Of a stretch of 64,000 nucleotides of DNA, positions 45,088 to 53,560 are shown piece by piece. A model generated the notes under the pieces. That model did not search any database. It was not told the origin of the DNA and was given only the letters and a program-made list of their open reading frames with translations. Made by a program: the position numbers and the translations under genes. Numbering within the stretch: position 1 is the stretch's first letter; each line of letters opens with the position of its first letter. The stretch is from Microbacterium oxydans (GTDB lineage Bacteria > Actinomycetota > Actinomycetes > Actinomycetales > Microbacteriaceae): NCBI RefSeq assembly GCF_900095745.1, contig NZ_FMIR01000015.1, positions 1-64,000 of the forward strand. The letters run 5' to 3'.

Positions 45088-45947
45088 GCGCCGACGTCAC
45101 GGGCAGCGCCACCCGCAGCACTCCCACCGCAGGAGATCGCGCTTTCGACCCGTACGCCCGGATGACGGCGACCTCGCCCCGGCAGTTCCTGTATGCCCTG
45201 AATCCGCTCGCCAAGGTCGCGGGGTTCGCCCCGGCGATGGTGCTGCTCGTGTTCGTCCGAGACCTCGCCACCCCGGCCGCGTTCATGGTGCTCGCGTACG
45301 CGCTGATCCTGGTCGGCGCCCGTCTCACCGGTCGGCTTCTCGCCCTGCTGTTGCTCGGACTCCCGGCCGGCATGCTCCTGGTCGCGGTCGGGTTCTCGCT
45401 GTGGGTGGATGCCGGGCTCGTCGACGGCAGCACACCACTGGTGCAGATCGGCGACTGGACGCTGTACAGCGGTGCTCTGGTGATCGGCGCGGCGACGGCG
45501 CTCCGGCTCGGCTCCATCATGGCGCTCGCCCTCGTCGGCGGGCTCACCACCAGCGGCCCCGACCTCGTGCGGGCGAGCGTGCAGCAGCTGCGGGTGCCCT
45601 ACCGCGTCGGCTACACGGCGCTCGCGGCGTTCCGGTTCGTGCCGAGGTTCGGACATGAGCTGGCCGTGATCCGCGCCGCGCACCGGGTGCGCGGGTACCA
45701 CGGTGGGCGCGGACCGTTCGCCCGCATCGCTCGCGGCTGGGGCTACATCGTGCCGCTCCTCGCCGGCGCCATCCGCCATGCCGAGCGCGTCGCCCTGGCG
45801 ATGGATTCCCGGGCGTTCGGCGCTCATCCCACCCGCACCGAGCGGCATCTCGTGCCGTTCCGCACGCGGGACACGGTCTTCACCCTCACGACACTGCTGG
45901 CGTCCGCCGCCATCTTCGTCGTCTTCTTCCCCTGGCAGCTTCCCTGA
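45084..45947 (+). CDS. ECF transporter T component
   Basis: 287 residues, five to six membrane helices. The two coupling motifs expected for EcfT, AAHRVRG and ALAMDSRAFG, are near the C-terminal third and would dock in the grooves of the ATPases. An N-terminal 25-residue hydrophilic extension is present. The GTG start overlaps the ATPase stop. It connects ATP hydrolysis to the S proteins at both ends of the cluster. Confidence 0.93.
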   Translation: MSADVTGSATRSTPTAGDRAFDPYARMTATSPRQFLYALNPLAKVAGFAPAMVLLVFVRDLATPAAFMVLAYALILVGARLTGRLLALLLLGLPAGMLLVAVGFSLWVDAGLVDGSTPLVQIGDWTLYSGALVIGAATALRLGSIMALALVGGLTTSGPDLVRASVQQLRVPYRVGYTALAAFRFVPRFGHELAVIRAAHRVRGYHGGRGPFARIARGWGYIVPLLAGAIRHAERVALAMDSRAFGAHPTRTERHLVPFRTRDTVFTLTTLLASAAIFVVFFPWQLP

Positions 45948-45957
45948 AAGGCGCCCC

Positions 45958-46833
45958 ATGGCATACAGCAAGATGGTCAAACCCGAGACGACCGAGCTCA
46001 TCCATCTGACGGTGCTGCGCTCGGAGCGTCTCTCGGCGCACTGGATCCGTGTGACTCTCGGCGGCGGCGAGATCGAGAAGTTCCGCCCGATGGGCTTCGA
46101 CCAGTGGTTCCGCCTGTTCCTGCCGATCGGCGGCGACGCCGGCCTCGAGCGGGTGCCCGCCAAGGCGAACAAGATGTTCGGGTATCTGAAGTTCCTGCGC
46201 ATCCCCGACGGCGAACGCCCCGTGATGCGCAACTACAGCGTGCGCGCCTATCGTGCGGCGACGGCGACGGCCGGCGCCGAGATCGACGTGGACTTCGTGC
46301 TGCACGGTTCGGCGGCCGACGGCACGGCCGGTCCGGCGTCGCGCTGGGCGGAGACCTGCCAGCCGGGCGAGCACGTGCTGATCATCGACGAGGGGCTCAC
46401 CTTCAACCCGCAGCGCGGCACGGACCGCGTGGTGCTGGTCGGCGACGAGACGGCGCTGCCGGCGATCGCCTCGATCAGTGCGTCGCTGCCCGCGGATGCC
46501 ACCGGCACCGCGATCGTCGAGGTGCCGAGCGAGGAGGATGCCCTGGAGTTCCCGCATCCGTCCGGTGTCGAGGTCGTCTGGATCGTGCGGCCTCACGATG
46601 TCGCCCCCGGCGCGATGGCGCTGCAGGCGCTGGGGCGCACCGCGCTGCCGGATGCCCCGTTCCACGCGTATGCGGCCGGTGAGCAGGCGCTCGCCTCCGG
46701 CGCTCGCAAGCACCTGGTGGGCGAGCGCGATGTCGACAAGAACGCGGTCAGCTTCTGCGGGTATTGGAAGATCGGCGCAGCCTCACCCGCGTCGAAGGCC
46801 GCTCGCGAGGCGGCAGCGGAGCCGCTGGTATGA
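45958..46833 (+). CDS. Siderophore-interacting protein (FAD-linked ferric reductase)
   Basis: 291 residues from ATG 45958 with AAAGG six bases upstream. The FAD-binding motif RNYSVRAYR (about 85) and the C-terminal SIP NAD(P)H domain (LVGDETALPAI, then AGEQALA and GYWKIG) are typical of the ViuB/YqjH group, which release iron from imported ferric chelates by reduction. Its presence between ECF genes, with the iron box upstream, points to iron, heme or siderophore import. ATGA overlap with the next gene. Confidence 0.94.
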   Translation: MAYSKMVKPETTELIHLTVLRSERLSAHWIRVTLGGGEIEKFRPMGFDQWFRLFLPIGGDAGLERVPAKANKMFGYLKFLRIPDGERPVMRNYSVRAYRAATATAGAEIDVDFVLHGSAADGTAGPASRWAETCQPGEHVLIIDEGLTFNPQRGTDRVVLVGDETALPAIASISASLPADATGTAIVEVPSEEDALEFPHPSGVEVVWIVRPHDVAPGAMALQALGRTALPDAPFHAYAAGEQALASGARKHLVGERDVDKNAVSFCGYWKIGAASPASKAAREAAAEPLV

Positions 46834-47447
46834 GCGGGGTGGATGCCGCGGGCGACCTCGCCCCCTCGGATGCTGCTGCTCGTCGGTCGGGCCCGCGTCG
46901 GCGGTTCCGGTTTCCCACCGCGATCCTGTTGACCTGTGCCGCCCTCGGTGTCGCCGGAGCGGTGCTGCTCGCGCCAATGAACTGGCTCTCGACGCTGCTG
47001 ACCGGTCCGCTGCCCTTCGTCGGCATGGCGCTCGCCGGACTGTGGCTGCTGCCGTCGGTGATCGCGCTGCGGCTGCTGCGGCGTCCGCTCGTCGGACTGC
47101 TCGTGGCTCTGATCGCCGGTCTCGTGCTCGTGCCCTTCTCGGGTTACGGGTTCGGCAGCGTGCTGACCAACCTCTGGTGGGCGGCGTTCACCGAGCTGCC
47201 GTTCCTGTTCGTGCTGTGGCGCTACTGGGGCACCTGGATGCACTACGTCGGCGCCGTCGCGGTGGGGATCGTCTACCCGATCTCGGCGTGGGCGTGGTTC
47301 GATCTCGGCTCGATGACCCTCTTCGCGCAGGTCGCGTTCTTCGCGGTGACGATGGCGAGCTGCGTGGGCGGAACAGCCCTCGGTATCGTCATCGCCGACC
47401 GGCTCCGGAAGGCCGGCGTCGGCGGGCGCGGTTCGCAGCGATCCTGA
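46830..47447 (+). CDS. Second ECF S component-like membrane protein
   Basis: 205 residues from ATG 46830. A 25-residue hydrophilic N-terminus is followed by five to six membrane helices. It shows an FTELPFLFVLWRYWG segment typical of YkoE-like S components. It is a paralogue of the first S-like protein and ends the operon. Two S proteins on one ATPase/T module could handle two forms of one substrate or make a heterodimer. Confidence 0.83.
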   Translation: MSGVDAAGDLAPSDAAARRSGPRRRFRFPTAILLTCAALGVAGAVLLAPMNWLSTLLTGPLPFVGMALAGLWLLPSVIALRLLRRPLVGLLVALIAGLVLVPFSGYGFGSVLTNLWWAAFTELPFLFVLWRYWGTWMHYVGAVAVGIVYPISAWAWFDLGSMTLFAQVAFFAVTMASCVGGTALGIVIADRLRKAGVGGRGSQRS

Positions 47448-47497
47448 GGTGATGCCGGCCGCGGCCGCTACCCGAGCCCCATCCGCGCAGGCGTGTC

Positions 47498-48838
47498 TCA
47501 TGCGGCGATGTCGAAGCGGGCGCGTCCGCCGAGTCGTGGGGTGCGGGTGGGGTCGACGTGCGGCGGCGGGAGGAACCACACTCGTCCCCCGGTCTTGGGG
47601 TGGTCGATGCGGATGTCCCATCCGTTGTCGTGGATGCGGTGGTGGCAGGTCTCACACAGCAACACCCCGTTACTGAGGTCGGTGGGTCCGTGGTCACGTT
47701 TCCACCAGCGGCTGTGGTGTGCTTTGGTCATCTCCGGTGGGAGCCCGCACATCGCACACCCGCCATCGCGTTCCACGAGGGCGAGGCGCTGTGCGCGGGT
47801 GAACAGGCGTTTCTCCCGCCCCCAGTCCAACACTTCGCTGTCCGTTCCGAGGACGCAGGGGATGATCCCACCGCCGGCGGCCATCCGCCGTGCCGCTCCG
47901 ATACTGACCGGCTGATCCAGACCATCCACGGTCGCCGACCCGGTGCCGGATTCGAGGTCTTCGACACGCATCCGGACGATCACGGTTGCCCCGGCGACCG
48001 GGACCCGCTTCTCACAGCCGAGGACGTGCGCGCAGAACACCGCGAGCGCATCGGCCTGGATCATCGGGACCGTGCGCCGGTCCGCATCCGGAGCATCCGC
48101 GTCGGGAGCACCCTGCCGGGCGGCGAACGCCGCGGTCACGAACCCGCGGATCGCGGCGATGATCGGGGCGGCGGTCTCGGCATCCAGGCGCGCGTTCAGG
48201 TGCAGCATCCCGCCGCGCTCGAACATCGTCAACGCCCTCTTCCCCCGCCGCTCCTCTTCTTTCGGCTCGACACCGTCAGGGTCCAACCACGCCTCCACCC
48301 GCACCACGAGCCGGCGGACATGGTCCAGCGCCAACCCGACCGCGGCCTCGGTCAGCAGGCGTTCCGCCTCCGCGACCCGCTCCACCCCGGCCGCGACCCG
48401 GCACCGGTCCAGCATTCCGATGATCATCGCCGCCGCCTGCGCGCCCAGCACGCCCGCGCGCAGCGCTTCCCGCACCACCGGATACCGTGCCGGCAACCGC
48501 GCCCCCAACAGGTCCGCACGCGGCGCTGTCGCCTCGCCGACCTTCACCAACCGGGCCGCATCGCCCGTGGAAACCCCGCTGGTCGCGGCGATCAACGCCG
48601 CCGCCGTGCGGAACCCCTGCTGCTTCGCCAGGCTCTCCGCCCCCAACTCCGGCCGCGACTCGTAGGCGAGGCGCGCGGCGACCTCGACATGCATCGCATC
48701 CACCCGCCGCTGCAGCGCACCCATCGCGTCACTGACCGCGATCAACTGCGCCCGGGACAGAACCCCCGCCTCCCCGGCACCCGCCCACGCCTCGCCGAGG
48801 TGACTCATCGCCTCGCGCAACCCGGTCAAAGTGGACAT
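47498..48838 (-). CDS. DUF222/HNH endonuclease domain protein (13E12 family)
   Basis: 446 residues. An N-terminal helical DUF222 domain (about 1-310) and a C-terminal HNH domain: CAMCG at about 368, then AHHSRWW and LCETCHHRIHD. The four Cys form the usual zinc knuckle and the His residues the active site. The family, named after the 13E12 repeats of mycobacteria, is highly copied in actinobacterial genomes and its role is unresolved. The spacer beside it is AT-richer. Confidence 0.93.
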   Translation of the reverse strand: MSTLTGLREAMSHLGEAWAGAGEAGVLSRAQLIAVSDAMGALQRRVDAMHVEVAARLAYESRPELGAESLAKQQGFRTAAALIAATSGVSTGDAARLVKVGEATAPRADLLGARLPARYPVVREALRAGVLGAQAAAMIIGMLDRCRVAAGVERVAEAERLLTEAAVGLALDHVRRLVVRVEAWLDPDGVEPKEEERRGKRALTMFERGGMLHLNARLDAETAAPIIAAIRGFVTAAFAARQGAPDADAPDADRRTVPMIQADALAVFCAHVLGCEKRVPVAGATVIVRMRVEDLESGTGSATVDGLDQPVSIGAARRMAAGGGIIPCVLGTDSEVLDWGREKRLFTRAQRLALVERDGGCAMCGLPPEMTKAHHSRWWKRDHGPTDLSNGVLLCETCHHRIHDNGWDIRIDHPKTGGRVWFLPPPHVDPTRTPRLGGRARFDIAA

Positions 48839-48977
48839 GCTTCATTCTAACCGACTAACACGTTACCTTCGCAGCTTTGTTCGCATCGGATGCCAGAATT
48901 CTGCCGAATCCCGCTACAGCACGCTCGCGACCTCTCCTCCACAGGACTCGCCAGCTTCGAAGCTATCCACGAACGCC

Positions 48978-49004
48978 ACAACAGGCACAACAGGCACAAC
49001 AGGT
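48978..49004. repeat. Three 9-bp tandem repeats in an AT-richer spacer
   Basis: CACAACAGG occurs three times head to tail at 48978, 48987 and 48996. The 191-base gap 48839-49029 has a lower GC content than the genes on either side. Nothing else was recognised in it. Confidence 0.8.
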
Positions 49005-49029
49005 CATCACAGAACCCCCGATAACCTCG

Positions 49030-49968
49030 CTACTTCACGCTCCCCTGCGTCAGCCCACCGACGAGCCACTTCTGCAGGAAGAGCGCCAGCAGATAGATGG
49101 GGATCAACCCCGACAGACTCGCGGCCGCCATCTGACCGAACATCACCTCGCGGCCACCCTGCATCAGGGCTATGCCGACCGGGAGCGTCTGCGAATCGAC
49201 GCTCTGCGTGAGCAGCAGCGGGATCAGGAAGTCGTTGTACGCGAGGATGAACACGATGATCGAGACCGCGACGATGCCCGGCGCGGTGAGCGGCAGGATC
49301 ACCGACCAGAGCGTGCGGAGCGGTCCGCATCCGTCGATCTGCGCGGCCTCGTCGATCTCGAACGGGATCGCACGGAAGAAACCGTCCAGCAGCCAGACGG
49401 CGACCGGCGTGAGCAGCAGCCCCTCGACGATCCCGAGCCCGAGAACCGAGTCCATCAACCCCGCCGTGCGCACCAGCACGAAGAGCGGGATGATCGCGAC
49501 GACCGGCGGGGCGACGTAGGCGGAGACGATCAGTCCGAGCGTCTGCTTTCCGCCGGCGCGCAGCCGGGCCATCGCATAGTTCGCGGGGATCGACACGAGG
49601 AGCGACACCAGCACGGCGATGATCGCCGCACCGAACGAATTGCGCAGGTACGTGAGGATCGGCCAGTTCTCGAACGCCGCGGTCCAGTTCTCGAACGCGA
49701 GACGCGAGGGGAGGATGCGCGTCGACAGGATGTCGTCCGGACTCTTGAACGACATGCCGACCATGTACAGCACGGGAAGGAGCGCGAGCGTGATCGCGAC
49801 GGCGATCACGACCCACTTCACCGCCGTGACCAGTGCAGACGGACGCCCGGGGCGCGACGTGCTCGACGTGCGCACCTTCGAGCGCCCTCGGCGGCGGGCG
49901 GAGGGAACGATGAGCGTCTCGGTCGCGCTCTCCTCGAGGCGATCGGATGCGCGGAGCATGAGCGACAT
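49030..49968 (-). CDS. Carbohydrate ABC transporter permease (MalG type)
   Basis: 312 residues from ATG 49966-49968, 8 bases after AAGGAG; a TTG two codons earlier is too close to that site. Six membrane helices. The EAA loop is EIDEAAQIDGCGPLRTLWSVILP (shown here in part: EAAQIDGCGPLRTLW). A 45-residue N-terminal extension is basic. Third gene of an importer of the CUT1 type, which serves mono- and oligosaccharides and polyols. No ATPase gene is beside it, so a shared MsiK-like ATPase is likely. Confidence 0.93.
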   Translation of the reverse strand: MSLMLRASDRLEESATETLIVPSARRRGRSKVRTSSTSRPGRPSALVTAVKWVVIAVAITLALLPVLYMVGMSFKSPDDILSTRILPSRLAFENWTAAFENWPILTYLRNSFGAAIIAVLVSLLVSIPANYAMARLRAGGKQTLGLIVSAYVAPPVVAIIPLFVLVRTAGLMDSVLGLGIVEGLLLTPVAVWLLDGFFRAIPFEIDEAAQIDGCGPLRTLWSVILPLTAPGIVAVSIIVFILAYNDFLIPLLLTQSVDSQTLPVGIALMQGGREVMFGQMAAASLSGLIPIYLLALFLQKWLVGGLTQGSVK

Positions 49969-49970
49969 GA

Positions 49971-50876
49971 TCAACTCTCCTTGTGCAGGCGCTGCCGCAC
50001 GGCGTTGAGCGGCAGGATGACGATGGTGACCAGGACGAGGAAGGCGATGGTCTGCGCGGCCGCCGCCCCCACATCGAAGGTCTGCAGACCGGTGCGGTAG
50101 ATCTCATAGCTGCTGACGGTGGTGTCGAACCCCGGCCCGCCGCTGGTCATGATGAACACGAGGTCGAAGACCTTGAACGAGACGACGAGCTTCAGCAGGA
50201 GCACCGTGATGAGGCTCGGCAGCACCAGCGGGAGGGTGATGCGCCAGAAGGTCTGCCACACGCCGGCGCCGTCGACCTGAGAGGCCTCGTACACCTCAGT
50301 GGGCAGCGTCTGCAGGGCGGCGAACACCAGCAGGACGCAGAACGGCGTCCACTGCCAGGCGTCGACCGTGATCACCGAGATCATCGCGGCAGGGCTCGAC
50401 CCGAGGAACAGGAACGGCTCGGAGCCCGGATCGAGCGATTGCCCGATGTTGTTGAGCAGCCCGCCCGTGGGGGCGAGCATGAGCTTCCAGATGACGCCGG
50501 CCATGACCGGCGGCGTCATCAGCGGGAGCAGGAGCAGCACGCGGATGATGCGCCCGCCCTTGACGGCCGCATCGAGCGAGAGCGCGACGGCCAGCCCGGC
50601 GATCAGCGCGATGAGCGCCGACGGGATGGCGAACAGGAGCGACCTGCCGAGGGACGGGAGGGTGATCCCGTCCCCCAGCAGCGCCGCGAAGTTGTCGAAC
50701 CCGACCCATTCCGAGAACGGTCGTCCCAGCGACGACTCCGAGAAGGAGGCGGCGATGATGTAGCCGAGCGGGTAGATCGCGATGATGACGATCGCGATGA
50801 CGGCGGGGGCGAGCAGGGCGCGCCCCGTCCACGACGCACGTCGGGAGACGCGTCGGTGGGTGACGGGCTGCGACAT
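49971..50876 (-). CDS. Carbohydrate ABC transporter permease (MalF type)
   Basis: 301 residues from ATG 50874-50876 with AAAGGA six bases upstream. Six membrane helices and the EAA motif YEASQVDGAGVWQTFWRITLP (shown in part: EASQVDGAGVWQTFW). It pairs with the MalG-type permease, whose gene starts 2 bases after this stop codon. The two make the membrane channel of the importer. Confidence 0.94.
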   Translation of the reverse strand: MSQPVTHRRVSRRASWTGRALLAPAVIAIVIIAIYPLGYIIAASFSESSLGRPFSEWVGFDNFAALLGDGITLPSLGRSLLFAIPSALIALIAGLAVALSLDAAVKGGRIIRVLLLLPLMTPPVMAGVIWKLMLAPTGGLLNNIGQSLDPGSEPFLFLGSSPAAMISVITVDAWQWTPFCVLLVFAALQTLPTEVYEASQVDGAGVWQTFWRITLPLVLPSLITVLLLKLVVSFKVFDLVFIMTSGGPGFDTTVSSYEIYRTGLQTFDVGAAAAQTIAFLVLVTIVILPLNAVRQRLHKES

Positions 50877-50905
50877 GAGCGGTCCTTTCGGGTTCGACGA
50901 GGAGA

Positions 50906-52231
50906 TCAGTCGGCCAGGGACTGCCAGGAGTCCCAGGTCTGCTGCATCGCCTGTTCGGCGGTCAGGCTCCCCTGGAGCATGAGCGCGAGGTTGTCGCTCA
51001 GCGACTGGATCATCTCCGGTGCCTGCGGCGACGTGGGCCACGACTGCGCGTTCGGCAGCACCTGCGCGGCGACCGCCGACACCTCGGGAGCGAACTCGAC
51101 ATATTCGGGGCTCTCCAGCGTCGAGGTGCGAGTGGGATCGACTCCGGAGCCGGTGGTCGTGATCAGCTTCTCGTTCGTCTCCTTCGACGAGGCGAAGGCC
51201 ACGAATTCCTTGGCCAGGTCCTCGTCGCTCGCGGTGGGGCTGATCCCCATCGCCCACCCGGCGTTCAGCGCTCCGGAGATCTTGCCTTCCGGCCCGATCG
51301 GCAGCGGCGCGACACCCCAGCCGTCGACGATCTTGGACTGCTCGGGGTCCTGCGCGAAGACGCCGAGGTCGGTCCAGAACTCGATCATGCCGACGGACCC
51401 CGAGAGGAACTGCGGCAGCGCCTGCTCGAACCCGATCTCCAGCGGGCTGGGCAGGGCCGAGGGGGCGGCGTCGAGCATCGACTGGGCGGCAGCGACCGCG
51501 TATTCGGTGTCGAGCTGCGGCATCTGCGGGTCGATCGGATCGGGTGACATCGTGGCGAGCCGGTTGAAGAAGGTCGATCCGATGTTGAACGCGCTCTTCG
51601 AGCCGAGCAGGGCGTTGCCGTACACGCCGTCCGCCTTCTCGGCATCGGTGATCTTCTTCGAGACCGCGACGTACTCATCCCAAGTCGTGGGCACCTCGAC
51701 GCCGTTCCGCTCGAAGATCGCCTTGTTGTAGAAGAGCACGTGCGTGTCGCCGTCGATCGGCAGACCGTAGGTGCCTCCCTCGTACTGCGAGTACGGACCG
51801 AAGATCGCCTCGATGAAGTCGGACGAGTCGATGTCTTCGTCGGACTCGACCCAGTCGGTGATGTCGGCGAGCGCGCCGGCGTCGGCGAGCGCGCCGACCG
51901 ACGTGTACCAGTACTGGATGACGTCGTAGTTGTTCGTTCCGGACTGCGCGTCGAGGACCGCCTTGGTCTGGATCTGGTCGTAGGGCACGACCTCGACTTC
52001 GACCTCGACACCGGTCTCGGCTTCGAAATCGGCCTCGAGGATCTTTCCGGCCCCCTCCTGCGGGGCGGCGATGAGGACCTTGAGGGTCTTGTCACCGCCG
52101 TCGCCGGAGGATCCGCCGGCGTCGCCGGAGCAGCCCGCGAGCACGAGGCCTGCGACGGAAGCCAGGGCGATGACGGGCAGGGAGCGACGCGCATAGCGCG
52201 CGAGGGATGAGGAGCGTCGTTGCACACTCAT
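50906..52231 (-). CDS. Extracellular solute-binding lipoprotein, CUT1 family
   Basis: 441 residues from ATG 52229-52231. A lipoprotein signal with basic start and lipobox LVLAGC (Cys at 33 or so), then a family 1 solute-binding fold (VIQYWYTSVGALADAGAL, DGDTHVLFYNK). It captures a sugar or polyol outside and delivers it to the two permeases. Its gene lies next to the cupin/aldolase/kinase genes, so the ligand should be the substrate of that pathway. Confidence 0.94.
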   Translation of the reverse strand: MSVQRRSSSLARYARRSLPVIALASVAGLVLAGCSGDAGGSSGDGGDKTLKVLIAAPQEGAGKILEADFEAETGVEVEVEVVPYDQIQTKAVLDAQSGTNNYDVIQYWYTSVGALADAGALADITDWVESDEDIDSSDFIEAIFGPYSQYEGGTYGLPIDGDTHVLFYNKAIFERNGVEVPTTWDEYVAVSKKITDAEKADGVYGNALLGSKSAFNIGSTFFNRLATMSPDPIDPQMPQLDTEYAVAAAQSMLDAAPSALPSPLEIGFEQALPQFLSGSVGMIEFWTDLGVFAQDPEQSKIVDGWGVAPLPIGPEGKISGALNAGWAMGISPTASDEDLAKEFVAFASSKETNEKLITTTGSGVDPTRTSTLESPEYVEFAPEVSAVAAQVLPNAQSWPTSPQAPEMIQSLSDNLALMLQGSLTAEQAMQQTWDSWQSLAD

Positions 52232-52277
52232 GGTGCTGTCCTTTCGATGTTCTTCTTCGGGTGAGGGGGTGAAGCGG

Positions 52278-52652
52278 TCAGGATGCGGATTCGGGGTCCG
52301 GCGTCCAGGGGCGATCGACCTTGTCGCCATCGACCCAGGGGGTCTTCACGAAGACGGCTCGGAACGTCTCGTCGAACGGGTTGCGCACGAAATGCTCCTC
52401 GTGCGGTTCGGCACGGAGCACGTCACCGACCGAGACGACCTTGCAGGTGTCGCGATCGAGCCAGATCTCGGCGCGTCCTTCCAGCACCACGAACGACTCG
52501 GTGTGGTGCTCGTGCAGGTGATTGCCGAACTCGTCGCCCGGCCGCAGCACGACCACGCCGAACGCGGCGTCGTCGCTCTGGGCGAGGTAACCCGGCCCCC
52601 AGTCGCCGAACCGGAGTGCGGCGTCGGCGGCCCGGAGCACGTCGGCACTCAT
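52278..52652 (-). CDS. Cupin domain protein
   Basis: 124 residues, one cupin barrel. Metal ligands are in [17 protein letters not shown] (two or three His and Glu) and HEEHFVRNP. Isomerase or dioxygenase-like role possible. It takes the place that LsrG, a small ferredoxin-like isomerase, holds in the Lsr operons, without being related to it. ATGA overlap with the aldolase gene shows that they are made together. Confidence 0.9.
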   Translation of the reverse strand: MSADVLRAADAALRFGDWGPGYLAQSDDAAFGVVVLRPGDEFGNHLHEHHTESFVVLEGRAEIWLDRDTCKVVSVGDVLRAEPHEEHFVRNPFDETFRAVFVKTPWVDGDKVDRPWTPDPESAS

Positions 52653-53539
52653 GCGAGCACCCGCGTCTCGGTGGCCTCGCGGAACAGCTCGTACGCGTCG
52701 GCGGGAGCGGCGTCGTCGTGGACGACCGCCCGCACCGCACGCATCATCGCCGCGGGATCGGCGCTCTGGAAGATGTTCCGCCCCATGTCGACGCCGGCGG
52801 CGCCCGCGCGGACCGCGTTCGACGCCATCGTGAGGGCATCCAGCTCGGGGAGCTTCTTCCCCCCGGCCATGATCACCGGCACGGGGCAGCCCGCGACCAC
52901 GTCTTCGAAACCCTCGTCGCAGTAATAGGTCTTGACGAGCTGGGCGCCGAGCTCCGCGATGATGCGGGTGGCGAGGCCCAGGTAGCGGGAGTCGCGGACG
53001 AGCTCCTTGCCGACCGCCGTCACACCGAGCACCGGGATGCCGGCGGCGTAGCCCTCGTCGACGAGCGTCGTGAGGTTGCGGATGCTGCGGCTCTCGTGCT
53101 CGCCGCCGACGAAGACCTGCACGGCCACGGCGTCGGCGTTGATGCGCACGGCATCCGCCATCGCCATCGCGGTGTATTCGTCGGAGAGGTCTTTGAGGAT
53201 CGACGGTCCGCCCGAGGCGCGCAGCACGAGACCGGCGCGGGTGGCCGGCGGCACGGAGGTGCGCAGCGCGCCGCGGGTGCACATCACGGCGTCCGCGTAT
53301 TCGGCGAGCGGGGCGATGTTCAGGTCGATGCGCTCGAGGCCGGACGTCGGTCCCTGGAAGTATCCGTGGTCGAACGCCAGCATGACCGTGCGGCCGGTGT
53401 CGGGGTCGAGGATGCGGGAGAGGCGGTTCTGCATGCCCCAGTCGAGGTTCGCGGCCCCGCGGATGCTCTGCGAGAAGCGCACGGCCGGTGTCTCGGAGTG
53501 GAACTTCTTCGCTGCGGCGTTGCCTTCGAGGTCTGCCAT
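52649..53539 (-). CDS. lsrF: LsrF-type aldolase/thiolase (class I, DeoC/FbaB-like)
   Basis: 296 residues with AAGGAG upstream. A TIM barrel of the LsrF group: the N-terminal [14 protein letters not shown] stretch, the EHE loop and Schiff-base K203 ([11 protein letters not shown]), the same number as the catalytic Lys of E. coli LsrF. E. coli LsrF cleaves a phosphorylated pentane-dione to give dihydroxyacetone phosphate and acetyl-CoA. Here a phosphorylated sugar derivative made by the neighbouring kinase is the likely substrate. Confidence 0.88.
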   Translation of the reverse strand: MADLEGNAAAKKFHSETPAVRFSQSIRGAANLDWGMQNRLSRILDPDTGRTVMLAFDHGYFQGPTSGLERIDLNIAPLAEYADAVMCTRGALRTSVPPATRAGLVLRASGGPSILKDLSDEYTAMAMADAVRINADAVAVQVFVGGEHESRSIRNLTTLVDEGYAAGIPVLGVTAVGKELVRDSRYLGLATRIIAELGAQLVKTYYCDEGFEDVVAGCPVPVIMAGGKKLPELDALTMASNAVRAGAAGVDMGRNIFQSADPAAMMRAVRAVVHDDAAPADAYELFREATETRVLA

Positions 53540-53560
53540 GGTGTCTCCTTCTGGTGGTCG

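Noticed and set aside
47498..48838. DUF222-HNH gene as part of a mobile element or intron
   Set aside because: No terminal repeats, target duplication, transposase or reverse transcriptase; the family is common as isolated chromosomal genes.
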